64,000 bases of DNA from Acidobacteriota bacterium. GTDB lineage: Bacteria > Acidobacteriota > Vicinamibacteria > Vicinamibacterales > UBA2999. Below, one piece after another: positions 53,108 to 60,233 of this stretch; position 1 is the first letter of the stretch; the number at the start of each line of letters is the position of its first letter. Location of the stretch: positions 1-64,000 of the forward strand of contig VFZN01000010.1 in NCBI GenBank assembly GCA_016871195.1, read 5' to 3'. The notes under the pieces are model-generated. The model saw only the letters and a program-made list of their open reading frames with translations. It ran no database searches and had not been told where the DNA came from. Made by a program: the position numbers and the translations under genes.

Positions 53108-54099
53108 CAGCGGAGGGGCGGCTGCGCCTCGCGGCAGAACGGACACATATCCGCGCGCGCTGGCAAGGCCTTGTCACAGTGCCAGCAGAAGCGTGACTGC
53201 GGGGTTTCACGGGCCTTCAGACGGGTCTGGACATCCTGCATCGCACCGCGAGCAGGGGGGGGCACGCTGCCCGCGGCCCGCCAGGGACGCCGGGGGGCGA
53301 GGGCGGCGCGCGCGGCGAGCACCGCCTCGAGCAATTCTCCGGCCCGTTGATACCGGTCGGTCACTGCGGGTTCGAGGGCCCGCATGACGATGTCGGCAAT
53401 CGACTTGGGTAGGCGAGGATTCCGGACGCGCGGCGGCGTGGTGAGTTCGCCCCGCATCAGGCGGTCGAGGTCGCGTGGGGCCGGTGGCTGATACGGCATG
53501 CTGCCGGTCAGCATCTGGTACATCGTGACCCCCATCGAGTAGACATCTGATGCAAAGACAGCCTTGCCGTGGAACTGTTCGGGGGCCATGTAGGGCGGAC
53601 TGCCGATGACCGTCGTACCGTGCGCGGCGATCTCAAGGAACCGTGAGGTGCCGAAGTCGGCCACCTTGCAGAGTCCCTGGTCGGTGATCAGCACGTTGCC
53701 GGGACGCAGATCGCGGTGGATGACGCCCTGTTGCTGCGCGTGGTCGAGGGCATTGCAGATCTGGCAGGTGAAGTCGAGTGCCTGGGTGAGTTCCAGAGCG
53801 CCTTCGCGGTCGAGCAGGGTCTCGAGCGTCTCCCCGGGTACATACTCCATGACGATGAAGAAGACCTCATCCTGGCGTTCGGCGGTGAGGACAGTGACGA
53901 TGTTCGGATGGGCGAGCGAGGCCAGCAGGCGGGGTTCGCGCAGCAGTTCGCTGAAATCGGCGCTCTGCCGATGCGGCACCTTGAGGGCGACCTTCTTGTC
54001 AATCCAGGTGTCTTCCGCGAGGTAGACCGCGCCGAACCCACCGCTGCCCAGGGTCGATACGATGCGGTACTTGCCCACCGTCTGGCCGCGGAAGAACAT
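53107..54099 (-). CDS. Hanks-type Ser/Thr protein kinase with C-terminal zinc ribbon
   Basis: 330 residues from ATG 54099 (a GTG at 54138 would add 13). Kinase core: Gly-rich LGSGGFGAVYLAED, Lys in KKVALKVP, catalytic loop HRDLRPGN, DFG in VADFGTSRF, and APEQF. The loop carries Arg where most bacterial kinases have Lys (HRDLKPxN). Instead of a membrane helix and sensor, the C-terminus has a four-Cys ribbon, FCWHCDKALPARADMCPFC. It is therefore a soluble kinase. The gene is divergent from rsmE and coupled to recX by ATGA. Targets unknown. Confidence 0.9.
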   Translation of the reverse strand: MFFRGQTVGKYRIVSTLGSGGFGAVYLAEDTWIDKKVALKVPHRQSADFSELLREPRLLASLAHPNIVTVLTAERQDEVFFIVMEYVPGETLETLLDREGALELTQALDFTCQICNALDHAQQQGVIHRDLRPGNVLITDQGLCKVADFGTSRFLEIAAHGTTVIGSPPYMAPEQFHGKAVFASDVYSMGVTMYQMLTGSMPYQPPAPRDLDRLMRGELTTPPRVRNPRLPKSIADIVMRALEPAVTDRYQRAGELLEAVLAARAALAPRRPWRAAGSVPPPARGAMQDVQTRLKARETPQSRFCWHCDKALPARADMCPFCREAQPPLR

Positions 54100-54106
54100 T
54101 TCGGGC

Positions 54107-54112
54107 AGTATA
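54107..54112 (-). promoter_or_regulatory. -10 box for a probable leaderless kinase mRNA
   Basis: TATACT on the minus strand ends 7 bases before the ATG at 54099, with no Shine-Dalgarno between. The expected transcript start falls at or one base from the start codon. This also argues for 54099 over the upstream GTG at 54138, which would lie before the promoter. Confidence 0.5.
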
Positions 54113-54153
54113 CCGGCAGCGACGGGCGTTACAGACACATGCCGGGCCGCGCA

Positions 54154-54159
54154 TACAAT
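54154..54159 (+). promoter_or_regulatory. -10 box for a probable leaderless rsmE mRNA
   Basis: TACAAT (5 of 6) is followed by six bases and GTG 54166. It faces the kinase promoter across 41 bases, so the two divergent promoters share the same short region. Confidence 0.5.
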
Positions 54160-54165
54160 CGTCAG

Positions 54166-54894
54166 GTGCTTCCGCGGTTTTACCTTCCCGCCATGGATGC
54201 CTCAGGACGGGGTCTGCTCCCTGAGGATGAGGCGACGCACCTGACTCGGGTGCTGCGGTTGGGCGTCGGTGCGGCGATCGAGGTCTTCGATGGCCGGGGC
54301 GGCGTGTGGACGGCGACCGTGGCTGAGGTGTCGCGCCACGAGGTGGCGGTGCAGTCCGGTGTCCCGGTAACCGCGCCTGTTGAACCCCGGGTGCGGCTGC
54401 GACTGGTGGCGTCCGCGCTCAAGGGCGACAAGCTCGATGACGTTGTGCGGGATGCGGCGATGGTGGGCGTTCATGACATTCAAGTGGTGGTCACGCAGCG
54501 CAGCGAACTCTCGATGGCCGCATTGCTCCGATCGGGCCGCGCCGAGCGCTGGCGACGCATTGCCGTGTCCTCGCTGAAACAGTGTGGCCGCTCGGTGCTG
54601 CCGACCGTGCCTGATCCGGTGACGCTGACGCAGTGGGCATCTACGGAACCCACGGGCCTGCTGCTCGTGATGTGTGAACCAGCGGCCGGACAGGGCCGCC
54701 GCATCAGCGACGTACCGAGAGCGGCCGAGGTCACTCTGGTCGTGGGCCCTGAAGGTGGGTGGACCCCCGAGGAACTGGCACTGTTGACGGAGCTGGGGGC
54801 GGTCGCCGTGAAGTGCGGCGGCCTCACGCTTAGGGCAGACGCTGCCGCGCTGGTCGGGGTCGCGGCACTCTGTGAGGGCTGGCAGGTGTGGTAG
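54166..54894 (+). CDS. rsmE: 16S rRNA m3U1498 methyltransferase RsmE
   Basis: 242 residues from GTG 54166 (VLPRFYLP, the family beginning); an ATG at 54139 would add nine residues. PUA-like N-domain with EATHLTRVLRLGVGAAIEVFDG, then the SPOUT knot: SALKGDKLDDVVRDAAMVGV, RIAVSSLKQCGRSVLP and VVGPEGGWTPEELALL, with LTLRADAAA near the end. It methylates U1498 of 16S rRNA. Confidence 0.95.
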   Translation: MLPRFYLPAMDASGRGLLPEDEATHLTRVLRLGVGAAIEVFDGRGGVWTATVAEVSRHEVAVQSGVPVTAPVEPRVRLRLVASALKGDKLDDVVRDAAMVGVHDIQVVVTQRSELSMAALLRSGRAERWRRIAVSSLKQCGRSVLPTVPDPVTLTQWASTEPTGLLLVMCEPAAGQGRRISDVPRAAEVTLVVGPEGGWTPEELALLTELGAVAVKCGGLTLRADAAALVGVAALCEGWQVW

Positions 54895-54905
54895 GAGGAG
54901 GGATG

Positions 54906-55670
54906 ATGAGACGCGTACGGATGGCGGGTTGTGTGTTGGCCCTGGTGGTGGCGTCGATGCCGTCGATGTCGGCACAGGATCCGGTAGCGACATTCTCGAT
55001 TCTTGGCTACGACCCGGCCACGGGAGAAGTGGGGGGCGCGGTACAGTCGCGCGTCTTCAGCGTCGGGAACGGCGTCCTGTGGGCCGAGGCCGGCGTGGGT
55101 GCCGCTGCGACGCAGGCCATTGTCGATGTGAGCTACGGACCCAGGGCGATCGAGCTGCTGCGCGCCGGCCTGCGACCCGAGGCGATTATCCGCGCCATCT
55201 GGGACAGTGATCCTGACCCGTCACCTCAGCAGTGGACCAAGGAGGGGCGGCAGTTCGCCGTGATCAACCAGCGAGGCGAGACTGCGGTCTATACAGGCCC
55301 GAAGGCCAGCACCTGGGCAGGCCATGCGCAGGGAAAGTACGCGACGGCGCAAGGGAACATTCTTGCGGGCAAGGCGGTGGTCGACGGGATGATTGCCGCC
55401 TTCGAGTCGACCTCCGGTCACCTGTCCCAGCGGTTGGTGGCCGCGCTCGAAGCCGGTCAGCAGGCGGGCGGTGACACGCGTGGAATGCAGTCGGCGGCCA
55501 TCCTCATCGTCGGCAAGGGCCAGGGAGTGTGGCTGAACAACGATGTCGTCATGCGCTTGCAGGTGGATGACAGCGGACAGCCGATTGCCGAGCTGCGGCG
55601 TCTGGTGACGTCGTGGAACGCGCGCAGGGCCAAGGGGCAGCAGCGCGCCGTCACGACGCCGCGTCCATAA
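54906..55670 (+). CDS. Secreted DUF1028 protein
   Basis: 254 residues. ATG 54906 lies 7 bases after AGGAGG; the ATG at 54903 is too close. Signal peptide about residues 1-22 (ends MSA before Gln). The mature part is DUF1028, an Ntn-hydrolase-like fold: ATFSILGYDPATGEVGGAVQS at the start, GVGAAATQAIVDVSYGP, QFAVINQRGETAVYTG and QGNILAGKAVVDGM. Family members often lie near peptidases; function is not established. Its stop is followed by a strong hairpin. Confidence 0.85.
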   Translation: MRRVRMAGCVLALVVASMPSMSAQDPVATFSILGYDPATGEVGGAVQSRVFSVGNGVLWAEAGVGAAATQAIVDVSYGPRAIELLRAGLRPEAIIRAIWDSDPDPSPQQWTKEGRQFAVINQRGETAVYTGPKASTWAGHAQGKYATAQGNILAGKAVVDGMIAAFESTSGHLSQRLVAALEAGQQAGGDTRGMQSAAILIVGKGQGVWLNNDVVMRLQVDDSGQPIAELRRLVTSWNARRAKGQQRAVTTPRP

Positions 55671-55675
55671 GCAAC

Positions 55676-55697
55676 AGCCCCACCCAGCGGTGGGGCT
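55676..55697. terminator. Bidirectional terminator hairpin
   Basis: AGCCCCACC and GGTGGGGCT form a perfect 9-bp stem with a CAGC loop between the convergent DUF1028 and prmA genes. It is the best hairpin in the window; U-rich tails are weak on both sides. Confidence 0.65.
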
Positions 55698-56602
55698 CAG
55701 GTGAGTTGCAGCGCCACCCAGGTGGCTTCTTCGAGCCGGGCCCGCGGCTGCAGGGGCAGGAAGGCCCGGGCCACCTCGGGCTCTTCCTCGCGATCAAATC
55801 CGCTGATGACGAGCGTGCCACCCGGCCTGACGAGTCGCCTGAGCTCGGCCGCGGTGGTGCGCAGCATGCCTCCCGTCAGATTGGCACACACAATGTCTGC
55901 GGGTGCATAGGGTGTCTGCCTGAAGTCGGCCCTGACGAACTGCACGACCGGCGGCAGGGGATTGAGCCGTGCACTGGTCAGGGCCGAGTCAATCGCATCC
56001 TGATCGACGTCAACACCGATGACCTCGCTGGCGCCCGAGAGCGCGGCGGCTATGGCCAGCACACCTGACCCCGTCCCCATGTCGAGCACTCGGCGTCCGT
56101 CACAGGGCAACGACGACAGCAGCGCCAGGCACATGCGCGTCGTGGGGTGATGGCCTGTACCGAATCCCATCGACGGCTCGATGACGATGACGGTGGTGTC
56201 GGGGGCCGGAGACTCCGGAACCTGCCAGGGGGGCGCGATCATGAAGCGCCCGGCGGTGACGGCCGTCAATGATGCCTGCGACCGTGCGGCCCAGTCATCA
56301 TCGGGCACGTAGACCGGCGTGAGTGTCAGCTCGGGCATCGCTGCTGTGATGTCGGCTGCCGCCTCGCGCCGCGCCGCGTCGTCCGCGAAGAAGACCCGCC
56401 ACCGAAGCGGCGTGGGAGGCGGTTCCGGGATCGGTGGAAATGTCGGATCCCAGAGTCCGCCAGGGGGCAGCGGCCGTTCGGCTAGGTCTTCGATGGCCAG
56501 GGGCGAGTGGTCGTCGAGCACCACCGGGAGCAGAACGTCGACGCCGGCAGGTACGTCGACGGCGGGCGCTTCGATTTGCAGCGCGTACCACAGCCGGCTC
56601 AT
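55697..56602 (-). CDS. prmA: Ribosomal protein L11 methyltransferase PrmA
   Basis: 301 residues. N-terminal L11-binding part, then the SAM domain: [51 protein letters not shown] and [11 protein letters not shown] (an NLxxxxL variant of the usual NIL motif). The N-terminal domain contains a proline-rich loop ([13 protein letters not shown]). prmA after dnaJ is a common arrangement; the two overlap by 4 bases. Confidence 0.92.
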   Translation of the reverse strand: MSRLWYALQIEAPAVDVPAGVDVLLPVVLDDHSPLAIEDLAERPLPPGGLWDPTFPPIPEPPPTPLRWRVFFADDAARREAAADITAAMPELTLTPVYVPDDDWAARSQASLTAVTAGRFMIAPPWQVPESPAPDTTVIVIEPSMGFGTGHHPTTRMCLALLSSLPCDGRRVLDMGTGSGVLAIAAALSGASEVIGVDVDQDAIDSALTSARLNPLPPVVQFVRADFRQTPYAPADIVCANLTGGMLRTTAAELRRLVRPGGTLVISGFDREEEPEVARAFLPLQPRARLEEATWVALQLT

Positions 56603-57744
56603 CGGAACAGCTTCGAGAAGATGCTTTCCGATTCACTCTCGTCTGAGGTGCGCACCGGACTGTGATTTTCGGGGGCCAGGGTCGCCGCCAGCTGCTCGAG
56701 CAGCGCCCGCTGTTCCTTCGAGAGCTTCTTCGGTACGGTGCCCCGCACGGTGACCAGCAGATCGCCGCGTACACGATTCCCCCCGATGTCGGGCATACCC
56801 TTCCCCTTGATCTTCAGGGTTGAGCCCGGCTGCGTCCCCTCGGGGATGCGCAGCAATTCGCCGGCGTCGATGCCTGCCACATCAAGCTCACCACCCAGGG
56901 CGAGCGTGGTCATTGCGACGGGAATCTCACAGATCAAGTCGTTGCCGTTACGCCGCAGGAACTCGTGTTCGCGCACGTGAATGACCACGTACAGATCTCC
57001 CGACGGCCCTCCCTGCGACCCGGCCTCGCCCTCGCCCGTGAGGCGCATACGCTGCCCGGTGGCGATGCCAGCCGGCACCTTCACGGTGAGCTTGCGCTGC
57101 TGGGTGACCGTGCCCTGTCCCGCGCAGGCCTTGCAGGGCTTTTGAATCACCTTGCCGGCACCGCGGCACTGCCCGCAGGTGCGTGCCATAGTGAAGAATC
57201 CCTGCTGATACCGGAGCTGCCCCGCGCCGCGGCACTGCGGACAGGTCGTGGCGGTGGTTCCAGGGGCCGCGCCCGAGCCCATGCAGGGATCGCACGTTTC
57301 CTGTCGGGGAATCTGAATGGCGATGTCGGCGCCTCGGGCCGATTGCAGAAAGTCGATCTCCATGTCGTAGCGGAGGTCGCTGCCGCGCTGCGGACCGGAG
57401 CGCCGGCGACCGCCGCCGAGGGCGTCGCCAAAGCCAAAGATGTCGCCGAGTCCGCCGAAGATGTCCTGGAAGTCGGCGAAGATGGTCGGATCGACGCCGC
57501 CTGGCCCGCCGGCGGCGCCACCCACGCCTGCATGACCGAAGCGATCGTAGCGCGCGCGCTTGTCTGCATCGGCAAGCACGGCGTAGGCCTCGGCCGCTTC
57601 CTTGAACTTTTCCTCCGCGTCCTTGTCGCCGGGGTTGCGGTCGGGATGGTACTTGAGCGCCAGCTTGCGATACGCGGCCTTGAGGTCCGACTCGGCCGCG
57701 CCTCGTGCGACCCCGAGCACGTCGTAGAAGTCGCGCTTGCTCAC
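56599..57744 (-). CDS. dnaJ: Chaperone DnaJ (type I)
   Basis: 381 residues. J domain with HPD in [13 protein letters not shown], a Gly-rich linker ([12 protein letters not shown]), four zinc-binding repeats [24 protein letters not shown] and CKACAGQG, and the two beta-barrel C-terminal domains. GTG start overlaps grpE. It stimulates DnaK ATPase, but dnaK is not in this operon. Confidence 0.97.
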   Translation of the reverse strand: MSKRDFYDVLGVARGAAESDLKAAYRKLALKYHPDRNPGDKDAEEKFKEAAEAYAVLADADKRARYDRFGHAGVGGAAGGPGGVDPTIFADFQDIFGGLGDIFGFGDALGGGRRRSGPQRGSDLRYDMEIDFLQSARGADIAIQIPRQETCDPCMGSGAAPGTTATTCPQCRGAGQLRYQQGFFTMARTCGQCRGAGKVIQKPCKACAGQGTVTQQRKLTVKVPAGIATGQRMRLTGEGEAGSQGGPSGDLYVVIHVREHEFLRRNGNDLICEIPVAMTTLALGGELDVAGIDAGELLRIPEGTQPGSTLKIKGKGMPDIGGNRVRGDLLVTVRGTVPKKLSKEQRALLEQLAATLAPENHSPVRTSDESESESIFSKLFR

Positions 57745-58268
57745 GACGAAACCTTGGCGACCCGCACCATGGCCGGACGCAGCAGACGATCGCCCAGCAG
57801 ATAGCCCTGCTGCAGCACCTGCACGACTTCACCGTCGCGGGCTCCGGCTACCTCGTCGTAGGACACCGCCTGATGGTGATGCGGATTGAAATCCTTGCCG
57901 AGGGCGTCCACCTCGGTCACGCCGCGTTTGCGGACCAGGTCGTGCAGGGCCTTGTGAATCATCTCGACGCCGGTCTTGTAGGGACGGGCGGCCTCTGGCG
58001 TCTCAATCCTAAGGGCCCGGTCGAAATCGTCCATGACGGCGAGCAGGTCGCCCAGCACGTCGGCGGCGGCCCACTCGGTGAACTCCTTCCGTTCACGCTC
58101 GATGCGCTTGCGGAAGTTGTCGAACTCTGCGGTCTTGCGCAGCAGCCGATCGTAAAGGTCGTCGCGCTCCTGCTGCAGCGCATCGGCCGGGGGCTGCGGA
58201 GCCGGCGAGCCATGGCCGTCGGGAGCAGGAGCAGTGGAGGGGTCGTGGAGTGCGTCGTGGGTGTTCAT
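57741..58268 (-). CDS. grpE: Nucleotide exchange factor GrpE
   Basis: 175 residues. An acidic/proline-rich N-terminus, a coiled-coil dimer region ([30 protein letters not shown]), and the beta domain with [13 protein letters not shown] and [27 protein letters not shown], the family signature. It lies 9 bases after hrcA and overlaps dnaJ by 4. Confidence 0.95.
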   Translation of the reverse strand: MNTHDALHDPSTAPAPDGHGSPAPQPPADALQQERDDLYDRLLRKTAEFDNFRKRIERERKEFTEWAAADVLGDLLAVMDDFDRALRIETPEAARPYKTGVEMIHKALHDLVRKRGVTEVDALGKDFNPHHHQAVSYDEVAGARDGEVVQVLQQGYLLGDRLLRPAMVRVAKVSS

Positions 58269-58277
58269 GACAATCCG

Positions 58278-59333
58278 TTACTGCACGTCGCGCAACACAC
58301 GGGCGACAGCCAGCGCGGCGATGTCGACCGCGGCAATCGCGCGGGAATACTTCATGCGGGTGGGGCCGATGACGCCGACCGTGCCTGTGCCGCGCCCATC
58401 GAAGTAGGTGGAGGCGATGAGGCTGAACGGTCGCATCTCTGGGTCGTTGTGTTCGGTGCCGATGACCACGGTGAGACCGGGGCCATCGATGTATTCGTTC
58501 AGCAGGCGCACGAGCCGCTGTTTCTCCTCGACCATGCGCAGCAGCGCGCGCAGCGTCGCCGGGGCGATGCCGCTGACCGATACGACCTGCTCGAGCAGCG
58601 TCGAGGCGCCGTCGATGTACACGGTCGTGGGCCCCTGCAGGGTGTCGAGGGACTGGTTCGCCAGACGGAAGGCTAGGCCCAGCAGCTGGTCGTAGAGCGT
58701 GCGCTCCTCGCGCAGGCGGGCGCGCACCCCGGCCCTGACGTCCTCAAGCGGCCGACCTGAGAACTGCTCGTTCAGATACTGTGCGGCATGACGCAACTCG
58801 TCGAGGCTGACCCCTTCGCCGATGTCGACGGTCTTCTGGGAGACCTGGTTGCCGCGGGAGACCATCACCACCAGGATGCGCGTGCCGCTCAGCGGCACAA
58901 ATTCGATGCGGTAGAAGACCGCGTGCTCGTTGGCCGGGGCGATGGCGAACCCCACGTGCCTCGACGATGCAGACAGGGCGTGCGACGTGGACGAGAGCAG
59001 ATCGTCGATGAGGGGTTGCGCGCCGGCTTCCTGTCGGATGCGGGCTTCAATGCCAGTGGCGTCGCGCGCGGTGCGCCGGCTGTCGAGCAGCTGGTCGACG
59101 TAGAAGCGGTAGCCCAGGTCGGTCGGCACCCGGCCGGCCGAGGTATGGGGCTGCCAGACGTAGCCCATGTCTTCCAACTGCGCGAGGATGTTCCTCACCG
59201 TCGCCGACGACACGGTGATGCCGAGTCGGGGCAACAGGGTCGCTGAGGCCACCGGTTCGCCGGTTTCGATGTACTCGCGCACAAGCGCGGCCAGCACGCG
59301 GCGCGTACGGTCAGAGAGGGCGGGCGCGATCAT
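58278..59333 (-). CDS. hrcA: Heat-inducible transcription repressor HrcA
   Basis: 351 residues. N-terminal winged helix: LSDRTRRVLAALVREYIETGEPV and GITVSSATVRNILAQLEDMGYV, then LPTDLGYRFYVDQLL-like region (here VPTDLGYRFYVDQLLD). GAF-like middle domain and C-terminal IGPTRMKYSRAIAAVDIAA are normal. It represses its own operon through CIRCE; a diverged copy of that operator overlaps its start codon. Confidence 0.95.
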   Translation of the reverse strand: MIAPALSDRTRRVLAALVREYIETGEPVASATLLPRLGITVSSATVRNILAQLEDMGYVWQPHTSAGRVPTDLGYRFYVDQLLDSRRTARDATGIEARIRQEAGAQPLIDDLLSSTSHALSASSRHVGFAIAPANEHAVFYRIEFVPLSGTRILVVMVSRGNQVSQKTVDIGEGVSLDELRHAAQYLNEQFSGRPLEDVRAGVRARLREERTLYDQLLGLAFRLANQSLDTLQGPTTVYIDGASTLLEQVVSVSGIAPATLRALLRMVEEKQRLVRLLNEYIDGPGLTVVIGTEHNDPEMRPFSLIASTYFDGRGTGTVGVIGPTRMKYSRAIAAVDIAALAVARVLRDVQ

Positions 59334-59359
59334 TGGCAGTCGCTACGGGAGACTGCCAA
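59333..59359. promoter_or_regulatory. CIRCE-type operator, diverged arms
   Basis: TTGGCAGTC-N9-GACTGCCAA, a perfect 9-bp inverted repeat with the exact 9-base CIRCE spacer. The known consensus arm is TTAGCACTC, so each arm differs at two symmetric positions. It begins one base after the hrcA -10 box and ends on the first base of the start codon, an ideal position for repression. Confidence 0.75.
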
Positions 59360-59360
59360 C

Positions 59361-59366
59361 AGTATA
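59361..59366 (-). promoter_or_regulatory. hrcA operon -10 box
   Basis: TATACT on the minus strand, 27 bases before the hrcA ATG, directly next to the CIRCE-like repeat. No clear -35; it would fall within the end of the xdhC-like gene. Confidence 0.55.
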
Positions 59367-59381
59367 GCAGGCCGCGGCCGG

Positions 59382-60212
59382 CTATCGGCTCATGCGCGGC
59401 ATCCAGCGCAATGAGGCATCGGCCAGGGCCGTGGCCCGACCCCGGCGGACCGCGACCAGCTCGGCCACGATGCTGACGGCGATTTCCTGGGGGGTGACTG
59501 CCCCGATGTCGAGGCCGATGGGGGCGTGCACGTGCGAGAGGTCTTCCAGCGTGGTCTGACCGTGGGCGAGCAGCTGTTCGTAGATGCGCGCCACCTTGGC
59601 CCGGCTGCCGATGAGCCCGAGATACCGCAGCGGCCGGCTGGCCAGGGCCTGCAGGGCGTCAAGGTCATGCCGGTGTCCGCGCGTGACAATGACCGCGTAG
59701 GCCGAGCTGGGCAGGGTGGTCGACGCCAGCCAGGTCGGAATGTCGTCGACGACCACCTCGGCGGCCTCGGGGAAGCGCTCGCGGTTGGCGAATGCCGCAC
59801 GGTCATCGACGACGTGCACCTCGAAGCCGGCATCGGAGGCGAGGCGGCCGAGGTAGAAGCCCACGTGACCTGCACCGAAGACGTAGAGGGCCGGTGGCGC
59901 TTCGAGCGGCTCGATGAACACTTCCATCTGCCCGCCGCAGACCAGGCCAGTGTCTTCCGCGAAATCGTCGTTCAGGTCGTACGTGGCGCAGATGGCCTTT
60001 CTGGTGCGCAGAGCGTCTCGGGCCTTGAGCAGGGCGTCATTCTCGTAGCAACCACCTCCGATGGTGCCCACGGTGCGGCCATCGGCAAAGACGAGCATCT
60101 TCGCGCCGACGCGCTGCGGGGTGGAACCGTTTGACGAGACGATGGTGATAAGGGCCACGTCGTCGCCCCGTGTGAGCGCCTCGCCAATCGCGGCAAAGAT
60201 TTCGTGGTTCAC
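59382..60212 (-). CDS. XdhC/CoxI-family protein
   Basis: 276 residues. N-terminal XdhC domain with SSNGSTPQRVGAKMLVFADG, GTIGGGCYEND and TGLVCGGQMEVFIEPL; C-terminal Rossmann-like domain with YVFGAGHVGFYLGRLASDAG, VVDDR and IVTRGHRHDLDAL, then YLGLIGSRAKVARI. XdhC inserts sulfurated molybdenum cofactor into xanthine-dehydrogenase-type enzymes. No such enzyme is in the window. GTG start with a consensus -10 at leaderless spacing. Confidence 0.9.
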   Translation of the reverse strand: MNHEIFAAIGEALTRGDDVALITIVSSNGSTPQRVGAKMLVFADGRTVGTIGGGCYENDALLKARDALRTRKAICATYDLNDDFAEDTGLVCGGQMEVFIEPLEAPPALYVFGAGHVGFYLGRLASDAGFEVHVVDDRAAFANRERFPEAAEVVVDDIPTWLASTTLPSSAYAVIVTRGHRHDLDALQALASRPLRYLGLIGSRAKVARIYEQLLAHGQTTLEDLSHVHAPIGLDIGAVTPQEIAVSIVAELVAVRRGRATALADASLRWMPRMSR

Positions 60213-60218
60213 AGCGCG

Positions 60219-60224
60219 ATTATA
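60219..60224 (-). promoter_or_regulatory. -10 box for a probable leaderless xdhC mRNA
   Basis: A perfect TATAAT is followed by six bases (CGCGCT) and GTG 60212 on the minus strand. No ribosome site exists. This is the clearest example in the window of the leaderless arrangement. Confidence 0.6.
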
Positions 60225-60233
60225 CGTGCCGGC

